64,000 bases of DNA from Erpobdella octoculata. Taxonomy: Eukaryota; Annelida; Clitellata; Hirudinida; Erpobdellidae. The DNA is taken from the NCBI GenBank assembly GCA_963978895.1, contig OZ022246.1, positions 6,042,432-6,106,431 of the forward strand, given 5' to 3'. The position numbers and the translations under genes were made by a program. Below the pieces are notes generated by a model. It saw only the letters and a list, made by a program, of their open reading frames with translations. It was not told the origin of the DNA and did no database searches. Below, piece by piece: positions 53,006 to 61,736 of this stretch. Position 1 is the stretch's first letter; each line of letters starts with the position of its first letter.

Positions 53006-55900
53006 ATGTCGGAAATGAAAGAAATGCTTAAAATGATCGGTGAACTGATGGCCAAACAGCAATTAGAAATGGCCAAGATGCTTCAAAATGTTCTAGTTTC
53101 AACAGCACCGAAGTTTGAACCTTTTCAACCTGATGCTGAATTATTTAAAGATTACATCAAAAGATTCGATACATTCCTTCTGGCAAATTCCATTTCAAAA
53201 AGCAAAGCGGCCCAAGTTTTTCTGACAAACCAAAACCCCGATATCTACAAAACTCTGGAAACTCTTTCAAGCCGATGTCTTCTCCTCGAAATATCAACCA
53301 ACTTGACTATGAAGAAATAGTTGAATACATGAACACCAACTTCAATCCTACAACATTTCTGGTCAGAGAACGTTACAAATTTTGGACAAATTGTAGAAGG
53401 AAACCGGGTGAAACAATTCATGAACTATCAACTAGAATTCGACAGGCTGCTGCAACGTGTGATTTTGCTAACATTTCAAATCCTTTGGACGAAGCCCTCA
53501 GAACTAATTTCATTTGTAGCATGCAAAACGAGGCAGTTCTGAAAGCTTTATTTCGAATTCCTGAGGATGAACTGACCTTCTCAAAAGCTGTTGAGATCGC
53601 TAGCGAAATTGAGAGTGCAGCTGTTGTAGCTAAAGACACAGTGTACGGAAACAACATAGAACCAGTTTCAATTCAGAGGGTACACTCCAAAGAAAGTACC
53701 TACAAAAAAGCCTTCTCAAAACGAGACACTACACCAAGAAATGTCCATCTCCATCACAATCTCCAAGTTCGACATGTCATAGATGTGGGAGAAGAGGACA
53801 CTGGGCCAAAGATTGTTTGTGTAAAAATATGAAGTGTTCTCATTGTGGAAAAATTGGTCATTTACAAAGAGCCTGTTTTGCTTCAAAGTTTGAAAGAAAT
53901 GTTACATACATTCGAACAATTCAAGGGATGGACAGGCTACAACAACCAATGAATTTCAGGAGCTTTACAAGAACATTCGAGGTAGACAGTGGAGCTGGTG
54001 AAAATTTCTGTGATATTAGCATTTGGAAAAGTTTAGGTTCTCCTCAACTGACTCCTAGTAAAATGCAATTTCATTCAGCCACTGGTGACCGAATTCCTGT
54101 TCGAGGCTTCTGCACGGTACATGCTTCAACTTCAAATGGTGCAGACAAGAAGCCAATCACGTTAAATGTTACTGAAATTGCAGGATTGAATTTAATTGGT
54201 CGAAAGTCAATTAAAGAATTTGAAATAGACATTAACAAGATGTTGAAAGAACAAGTTAATAATATTTCTTCTGAATCAAACTCATACGTTACACTTGAAT
54301 GTACGAAATTATGCAAAGAATTTCAAGAGAATTTGCAACAATACGACTACAAAATTGAATTTCGAAAGACTTCAGAACATGGGAATGCAGATGTTTTGAG
54401 TCGCTTACCTTCAGGTGAAGATGCCAAGTTCGATGCACCAGAAGAAAAACTTGAGTTTTCAACAGTTTGTACAATTAAAACCGTCAGTCAACAACTACTA
54501 CAGTCCGATCCAAAGTCACTAGAGATTGAATCAAGGAAAGATCATGTGATGTCTTCTGTTTGTAATTTTCTTCAAAAAGGCTGGCCAAAAGAAGTTTCAA
54601 ATCTGGAAATTCAACATTACAGAAAATTAAAAGATTCTTTGAGCCAAGAAGGTGGTTGCTTGATGATGGGGGACATGTGATGTCTTCTGTTTGTAATTTT
54701 ATTCAAAAAGGCTGGCCAAAAGAAGTTTCAAATCTGGAAATTCAACATTACAGAAAATTAAAAGATTCTTTGAGCCAAGAAGGTGGTTGCTTGATGATGG
54801 GGGACAGGTTGGTAGTTCCAGAAGCATTCAAAAGAAAAACTTTAGAACTTTTACAACTGGGACATTTTGGCATGCAGCGAATGAAACAACTCGCACGATC
54901 ATCAGTTTACTGGTATCACATTGACAGTGATATTGAGAAGCTTTGTAGAGAATGTTCTTCATGCCAAGGTCACCTAAACAATCCTCCAAAAGCACCAAAC
55001 CAGTCTTGAACTGTTCCAGATAAGCCATGGAGTCGAATTCATATTGACCATGCAATAAATTTTCTGGGAACCAATTGGTTAATAATAGTAGATGCCTATT
55101 CAAAATATCCCTGCATTCATCCAACTAGCAGAATTACAGCCTCAGCTACAATCAACTTATTAGAGAAAGAATTTGCTCATTTTGGTTATCCTCTATCCAT
55201 TGTATCAGATAATGCTACTGCTTTCACTTGTGACGAATATCAATTCTATCTGAGGGAAAGAGGAATTCAACATTTGACAGGCGCACCATATCATCCCGCA
55301 ACCAACGGACAAGCGGAGAGATTTGTTCAAACTTTTAAAAAGTCGATGTTAAAATCCAAATTATCAAACGATACTGCTTTACAAGAATTCTTGATGCAAT
55401 ACAGAAGAACTCCGCTATCAGCTGGACAGTCACCTAGTCAATTGTTGCACGGTAGACAGATTCGAGCCAAAGTTGATACACTACGTCCTTCGTCCACCCT
55501 AACAAAAGTGAATAATCAAGCTTCAGGCAAACTTTCAATGGGTCAACCATGCTACGTCAGATACTATGGTCCAAGAAATGATCGTCAAACCAGATGGGTT
55601 TCAGCCATAGTTCTTAGAAATCTTGGTAAACGACATTTCTTAATAAAGTCTGTTCCTCATGGGCTCATTTGGAAACGACACTTGGAACAGATCCCTCCCA
55701 GGTATGGAGCTGAACAGGATACGGAACCGGGAGAATACACATGGAACAAGCCGAAACTCGATTCACAATTTCCTACAACTACAAAGGCAAAAAAACATGT
55801 CAGATTTGCCATCCCTGAGAAAACAAGAGTGTCAGTCGACCAGAGATCTCCACTTCGAAGATCAGAGCGTCTCCGGCAAAAGTTTTCTCACAAACTTTAA
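53006..55900 (+). pseudogene. gypsy gag-pol, frameshifted and deleted
   Basis: Gag opens at ATG 53006. A frameshift near 53270 leads into ERYKFWTNCRRKPGETIHEL (53275-53740). Two CCHC knuckles (CHRCGRRGHWAKDC, CSHCGKIGHLQRAC) read in a third frame from about 53770. The aspartic protease has EVDSGAGENF at about 53980. Near 54330 the frame jumps to HGNADVLSRLPSG, the very end of RNase H, so about 1.2-1.5 kb of RT/RNase H is missing. The integrase zinc region (CRECSSC) ends at a TGA (55007). The catalytic core then reads on without an ATG: IHIDHA, SDNATAF and NGQAERF give the D, D and E. A 131-bp tandem duplication (54543/54674) adds another shift. It cannot make a functional polyprotein. Confidence 0.9.
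54543..54806. repeat. 131-bp direct tandem duplication in the pol remnant
   Basis: CATGTGATGTCTTCTGTTTG at 54543 recurs at 54674. The whole unit is repeated with about one base difference. 131 is not a multiple of three, so the second copy shifts the frame. Confidence 0.95.
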
Positions 55901-55913
55901 CTTGTTGGGGAGG

Positions 55914-56117
55914 TGTTGTATATGCAGCATATCCCTATGGGCGTGATTAGGAGTTGTTGTGTTGAAGATATTATCGTGACTATCGAATACAATTTGCGTT
56001 ACTTTCGAATTAACTTGGAACTCGCTTAGAATATATTTAGTTCATGTATATAATATAAAATATAAAGAAGTACAAAAGTGTTTTGTTTTTCTATCGATAA
56101 CTTTCATAAATACAACA
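55914..56117 (+). repeat. 3' LTR of the gypsy element
   Basis: 204 bp, TGTTGT...CAACA, preceded by a polypurine tract at about 55905-55913. Confidence 0.93.
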
Positions 56118-56137
56118 AAGTCTGTTCTGTCTGTGAA

Positions 56138-56290
56138 AGGAAACTTGATATACGTAAAGAAACTAACTAGTTTTGGATTTGAAATACATTTAATCAGAGA
56201 TGGTAAAATTATGTCACAAGCAGTTGAAGAAAAAAGTCTTTACAAATTGATCACAACCCAAATAGTGTTCTCGATAATAAATTAGTGATC
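56138..56290 (+). pseudogene. Ty1/copia fragment, right side
   Basis: 56138-56225 repeats 52677-52764 with a single mismatch. The reading then continues past the point where the left copy is cut, into EEKSLYKL. Stops follow at about 56282. Confidence 0.8.
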
Positions 56291-58040
56291 TAATCATTTA
56301 TTTGTGTATTTATCGTACCGAATAAAGTTTTGTGTCGGACTTACTCTTAGCTGCTAATTTGTTGATCATAAAAACTCGGAATCACAAAATTTGGTTAGAA
56401 TCTATAGTTGGATTTGACATTTTGGTGACCCCGACATGATTCCGTAGCGGTTTAAAACGTTAACTGAGTGTAATTATTAATTTATTCTTGTCCTTGACAG
56501 TTTAGCTAAAATGAATACTAGTGCCGACGTTGAACTGATTAAACAAACACGAAGGAACCTCAGAAGTCAGTTAACCAGAAGGATCAACAAATTAGAATCC
56601 TGTTTGCTTGATGACTCACAGGATCGATAGAGCATGAAGATGACTATACAGATGTTGACAGAATGTTTCGAACAACTAAAGCCCCTAGATAAACAAAATG
56701 ATGTCGTTGCTGCCGTTCGACGAAGAAGAGTTAGCAGCAATGGACGAGTACGAATTAAAATACCTAACCACAAAGAAAACAAGCGAAAATGTCTTGAGCA
56801 GTGAAACTGTTTTTTTTCAGAAGCAGCAATCCTAATCATGAGGAATCGGGACAAAATCAGTTACTCAATTAAAGGATGACCGTTACAGTGTATCTTCGCC
56901 TCGCCATGGATAAAATGATATCAAATTACAAGGAGTTACAAGCTAATGGAAGATATCAGGATTATCAAAATGTTTCCAATGAACAGGAGACTAAAAGTAT
57001 TATTGAAGCAGATGATGAAAAGAGTGACAAAGGTCACTATCTACCACATTGAGCTGTGTTCAAATCAGACAGTCAAACAACAACAGTAAGCCCAGTGTTT
57101 GATGCTTCAAGCAAAATAGACAGATCATTTTTTTTGGATGATCTACTAGAAAAAAGCCCAAATTTTTAGAATTTTTGTCTACTGCTCCACTTAGATTTAA
57201 AGAAAAGGAAAACAAGATAGGCGTTACATCAAACATAAAAAAAACTTTCCAGATGATTGAAGTCGACAAGAAAGATAGAGATGTTCCTAGATTTCTTTAG
57301 GTGGGAGGACTTAGAAACGAGGGAATTCATAATATATCATCACAAGAGAGTGGTAATTGGGGTGAATTGCAGTCCTTTCTTGCTAGCAGCGGTTTTGGAG
57401 TTGCATTTAAAAAATGTCTCTGGTGCTCGAACAGAACAGTCAGAAAAACTGTGGAATTCAATGCATGTCGATAACTGCATCACGTCTCTGAACTCTTATG
57501 AAAAATTTGAGCAGTTTAAAAGTCAGGTAACTGAGATTATGGCTAAAGCAGCAATGACTCTGAGAAGTTAAGAATGATCTCAGTTAGCTATGTTAAATAG
57601 CAGCTAGAAGCTATGCTCTGCAATGCGAGTCTGACATATGACCAGCTAAGAACAACCTTAAGTCATGTAGAGAACATCACCAATGAACGTCCATTGACTG
57701 TGGTAACTGAGGAGAAATGCTTGGTAGCAAATTGCAAGAAAAATACAAACAACGTCAGGTTTTGCTACAAGAGTTAAAGAACCTGTTCCGCAATGAATAC
57801 CTGGCCTTTTTAGTGCAGCGTGGAAAAAAGAGAAAGCATAGACGTCCTGTGGTAGGGATGTAGTGTTGGTGGAGCAGAAAACGTAAAGAGACTTGAATGG
57901 CTGCTGGCAAAAATCATTGAGTTGATTCCTGGACGAGATGGGTTAATCCGTACTGCGAGAGTAAAAACAAAACATGGTGTGTTGTTGCATCCTCCGTACC
58001 CACTAGAGTTGAGTGCTTCGGAAGAGACTTGTCAGATGGA
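56290..58040 (+). mobile_element. BEL/Pao LTR-retrotransposon remnant
   Basis: The end of an LTR with AATAAAG at about 56321. The primer-binding site TGGTGACCCCGACATGAT (56423-56440) matches the tRNA-Trp 3' end with one mismatch. The gag start is ATG 56512 (ELIKQTRRNLRSQLTRRINK), with a stop at 56627. Pol pieces follow: VSPVFDASSKIDRSFFLDDL at about 57090, then KRVVIGVNCSPFLLAAVLEL at about 57340 (RT), and after 57600 an integrase end with ERPLTVV and the C-terminal GDVVLV-type segment broken at about 57860. Many stops and deletions. The right LTR is missing; Penelope sequence takes over at about 58040. Confidence 0.82.
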
Positions 58041-58044
58041 AGAC

Positions 58045-58916
58045 ATACTGAAAGGATCAGTTGCAGACAACGGAAAAACGTCGTCTATAAGTTTACATGC
58101 CCACATGATCATTTTGAAAAACAAGTAACTACCTACATAGGGTCTACAATAACGTCCTTGTCTAGAAGACTGACGATGCACTTACAGGGAGGGAGTATTG
58201 CTAAACATTTCTGCGAGACACACTTCTATAATCTGACGAGACAAATTCTCGTTGACAACACTAAGATTATTGGTACAAATAACAACCCAAAAAGACTTAG
58301 AATTTTAGAAGCCTTATTAATTCAAGACCAACGACCAAGTATCAATATTCAGGATAATAACTTCAGTCATCTACTTAAACTGTTTGGTAGTTCAATTGTG
58401 GGACAAGTCGAAACTAATAGAAAGAAGACTGAGGTATTGAATAGCAGGGATGAGCGTAAGGATCGTTGCGACCGTCGCTCCGTTGAATTTGTTGGATTCG
58501 ACGCTGTTCTCGACTCTAAGTCTCAAGAAGCTGAAATAAGTCCTGAAATTGTTCCACAAAAAGAAAAAGTGGAGAAATGTAGTAATTGTGACTCTAAATT
58601 TCAAGATCCCAAAATATTAAACAACGAGGAAGAACAGAGAGATAGTTGCGACCTTCATCCCGTCGAATTAGTTGGATTCGACTCTACCTTCGATCCCGAT
58701 CTTCGTGAAGATGATCTACACACGGGAAAAGATGAAGACATGGATGTCTTACCAAAATGTAAAAACCAGTGCGACAAGCGACCTGGTGAGGAGAGGTTGA
58801 TTGATGACAGGGCCGAACTTGCAACTACACCTCTTGTTTGTTCCGATTTTTTAGAGGTGCGCACCTGTATGCCCGTGACTGTCGGCGAAAGCACGTGTGA
58901 TCCATTGCGTATTTAA
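58045..58916 (+). pseudogene. Penelope-like element: GIY-YIG endonuclease end, 5'-truncated
   Basis: The frame enters from BEL sequence and reads [15 protein letters not shown], then TYIGSTITSLSRRLTMHLQG and LRILEALLIQDQRPSINIQ, the GIY-YIG nuclease that ends animal Penelope polyproteins. The RT part is absent (5' truncation is usual for this class). A C-terminal extension of about 165 residues carries two copies of a 45-60 residue acidic repeat marked by VEFVGFDAVLD and VELVGFDSTFD, and ends at 58916. The second Penelope ORF in the window lacks this repeat within the visible part. Confidence 0.85.
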
Positions 58917-58919
58917 CCA

Positions 58920-59340
58920 CCTGCTTGGTAATGTAAATATTACAACTAGAAAACGACGTTGACTGTACATTACATTGGTTTTTTCCAGTCGAATAAGAAA
59001 CGTTTATGTGTCTATATATCGATATTTTAACAATTTGAGTCAATTTTATTTCGGACTAGTTTTAATGGCTGGTTGGTTTTAAATATTCTATTTAGATTGT
59101 TTCATCCTTTGTTCATATTAACTTTCAATGCTCCATGTCAATAATAAATGTTTTATATTAAAATCCAATGCTTCATATCATTATTTAAGGTGTCATACTA
59201 ATATCCAATGTTTCATATTTCAACGTTTCGAATCATTCCATATCAATATTCAATATTTCATACCAATATTAAACGTTTCGTATCAACAATCAACATACAA
59301 TAGTTCATATCAATACTCAATATATTCTTATGTGTTTTAA
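58920..59340. other. AT-rich tail with degenerate 20-bp repeats
   Basis: From 59125 to 59320, units resembling ATATCAATATTCAATGTTTC recur about nine times. It is probably the 3' part of the Penelope element or of the MULE flank. There is no gene. Confidence 0.45.
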
Positions 59341-59347
59341 CGATTCT

Positions 59348-61415
59348 AGGACTATAGCACATAGGCTTTCTGCACATAGGACTGTGACTCATAGGATGAT
59401 CGCACATAAGACTTTCGCTCATAGGGCTTTCACTCATAGGACATTTGCTGATAGGACGTTTACTCATATTTGTACTATTTGAACCAATTTATAAACTTCC
59501 AACATAACAAACAGAACACCGATTATGAAAAAAAATTAATATTGGCTATTTTTATTATTATTCATATTCATATTTTTATTAACTGCACGTAGTATTTTAT
59601 TATATGAATGTTCACTGTTACAAGTTTAGAAAATATTTAGTTGTACGATAAGTACGCCATAGAACGGAGGTAGGTTAGAATATCTGTCTGCCCATAAGTG
59701 GCTACTGCCCTCATTACGCGATCTCGAAGGAATCGGTAGTGTTTGACGGCTGGTTGTTCTGTACCTGTTGATCCCTGTAGAAATGATGCCTTCTGCTTTT
59801 ATCAGTCATTCTTGAGTTCTGATAGGAATTTCCACAGTCTGGTGACTACACTGCAATAAAACCTGTAGGCCATGGTGCCAACCTTCTACTATATTTGTCG
59901 TTCTTGCTAAACCATCAGCAGCAGCGTCGCGCTGATTCCATGTTTCGATGGAGAATACGGGGGGTCCATAATTTTCAACTCGACCTCTCAGACGACGACC
60001 ACGTATGTACGTGTGCTCGAAGTAAGTTAGTAGTTCATCCATATGTTCAATTTGTGGCATTGACTCAGCAAGGGTCTCGAATGACTCAACGATGTCATTG
60101 ACAGGTACAAACGCTAGCCCCACGAGACAACGTACTGATCCACGCACCTCATCATTTTGTTCATAATCTAGTTTCATGCCAACTTGGTTAACTTTACGAA
60201 TTATGCTTTGCGACAGATGAAAATAACATCCAGCCACATGGGCATTCGGAAATGCAACACGAAAAGCACAAATACTGGCCGACTCAAAATCAACGAGGAC
60301 ATTTGTAGGATTTGCAACTGTAACCAATCCTTTAATCGCAATAAGCATGCGGTTATACATCTCTCGTGTCTTATTTGGTAACAAGCAGTAAATGTCCACA
60401 GGACTCACACCGGTAACGAACTGAAAATGTATGGTGTGGAGTTGAAAGTAAATACTTGGCACGACTTTAAATGTATGGTCTGCAAACCAGAATGACGATC
60501 TTGCTAAGCCGTCTAACAGTTCATTATATCCGCAAATCAGCAGTCGATCTGGGCCTGGACCGGAGTCGTACAGAACGAACTCGGCAAAACGATCAGGAAC
60601 TGCGAATGTTAAGTCTTTTGGAGGCGGAGGAAGAGCTGATTCGATGTCACCTGAAGACAAAACCTTTTGTTGATGGCGACGCAGAATCCGTCCCAAAGAA
60701 GACTTCTTTGGTAGAGCCATCAGAACGTGATCAGGAAGCTGGGAACAAAATAAACCTTGCGTTGCGCTGCATCCGGCAAGTGTAATGCTCATTGTAGTTT
60801 TCATTTCTCCGATCGCTTTTCTGGCGAGTACCCGGGCGATGTTGCCTTCGTGATTATGATCGGCGATGTTTATTCTAATCACCTTCGTCCCATCACTTAC
60901 CAAGTTTGCTTTACATTTAATACTTCGTGCCTTGCAGCAGCACCAAAACTGTAATCCTTCTGTATTAACTCTATGTTTATAACATTCGAAACCATTCAAA
61001 ATAAATGTTTGTTTTCCTGTTTTCGAAATACCAAATGTACCTTCCACGTCTAAATTTTTCACAACTTATATACTATGCTTTCTTACTATGCCTTTATATA
61101 CTGTACCGTGTTTAAATTTGTTGAGTTCACTTCAAAGCAATCGCTTTTCTGGGAAGTTATCTGTTGAATTCACTTCTAAGCGACCGTTTCATATCAAACC
61201 GATCGCTTTTCTGGTGAGATAAATCTGTTGAATTCACTTCAAAGCGAGCAAACGAGTCTCCAGCGTTAATTTATTGGCTAACATCCTATGAGCGATAGTC
61301 TTACGAGCGAACATCCTATGTGCGAAGGGTTTATGTGCGATGATCCTATGAGCAACAGACCTATGAGCGAAAATCTATGGGGGATAGTCCTATGTGTGAA
61401 AGTCCTATGTGCGAT
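59348..61415 (-). mobile_element. FLYWCH MULE with terminal 15-bp repeat arrays
   Basis: The left array (59348-59470) and right array (61280-61415) are inverted relative to each other. Each is made of about eight imperfect 14-16 bp units of the type CCTATGAGCGAAAGT. Between them lies one minus-strand transposase (61062-59806). Inside the right array, two copies of a roughly 65-bp motif (CACTTCAAAGCGA, GATCGCTTTTCTGG) form a subterminal repeat (61130-61250). I could not identify the 8-10 bp target duplication. Confidence 0.8.
59806..61062 (-). CDS. MULE transposase with FLYWCH zinc finger
   Basis: 418 codons, open throughout. The FLYWCH region near residues 10-75 has FWCCCKARSIKCKANL and DHNHEG. 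The MULE DDE domain follows: SSFWFADHTFKVVP (first Asp), NVLVDFESASICAFRVAF (second Asp) and AGCYFHLSQSIIRKV (the conserved C..H step). FSIETWNQRDAAADGLARTT follows and then NIVEGWHHGLQ, the final conserved block. The likely third acidic residue is the Glu in FSIETWNQRD or NIVEGWH; I cannot decide by eye. The frame has no ATG at its head: it opens with GTG, with a TAA two codons before. Either the start codon is lost or an upstream exon exists. Catalytic regions otherwise look intact. Confidence 0.88.
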   Translation of the reverse strand: MKNLDVEGTFGISKTGKQTFILNGFECYKHRVNTEGLQFWCCCKARSIKCKANLVSDGTKVIRINIADHNHEGNIARVLARKAIGEMKTTMSITLAGCSATQGLFCSQLPDHVLMALPKKSSLGRILRRHQQKVLSSGDIESALPPPPKDLTFAVPDRFAEFVLYDSGPGPDRLLICGYNELLDGLARSSFWFADHTFKVVPSIYFQLHTIHFQFVTGVSPVDIYCLLPNKTREMYNRMLIAIKGLVTVANPTNVLVDFESASICAFRVAFPNAHVAGCYFHLSQSIIRKVNQVGMKLDYEQNDEVRGSVRCLVGLAFVPVNDIVESFETLAESMPQIEHMDELLTYFEHTYIRGRRLRGRVENYGPPVFSIETWNQRDAAADGLARTTNIVEGWHHGLQVLLQCSHQTVEIPIRTQE

Positions 61416-61658
61416 CGTCTGGATACCGTTTTAACTCATATTTATGAAATTAAATTAGGGGCTCTGAAGATGGATACGTCCGAAACTGGCCAGTTAGCCC
61501 AAGTTAATAAAAGTTTTAAATCTCTTTTTAGTCTTATTCCTAATAAAAAAGAAATCGTTACTCTTCAAAACTTTTGTAAGAAGCTTGTTAATGCAGAATG
61601 GACTAAAAAGTTCAACAAAACTTGTCTAAAAGAAGATATCATTCCGAAATATGCCTTA

Positions 61659-61736
<78 letters not shown>

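Larger units (their letters stand above)
52765..56117 (+). mobile_element. Ty3/gypsy LTR retrotransposon with both LTRs, internally deleted
   Basis: LTRs 52765-52976 and 55914-56117 are TGTTG...CAACA and nearly identical (a few substitutions plus an 8-bp insertion in the left). The primer-binding site TGGCGCAGTCGACT begins at 52978. A purine tract (GGGGAGG) precedes the right LTR. The interior is 2.9 kb: gag, two zinc knuckles, protease, the end of RNase H, and integrase. The reverse transcriptase and most of RNase H are absent. The flanks show no matching 4-6 bp duplication; both carry the same 88-bp copia segment instead. Confidence 0.92.

Noticed and set aside
58920..59060. Hammerhead ribozyme, expected in some Penelope elements
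   Set aside because: I searched by eye for the CTGANGA and GAAA core around both Penelope copies and in the S1 SINE and found no convincing match; a covariance search would decide.
58825..59467. Minus-strand frames opposite the Penelope end and the MULE array
   Set aside because: Shadows of the plus-strand frame and of the 15-bp repeats.
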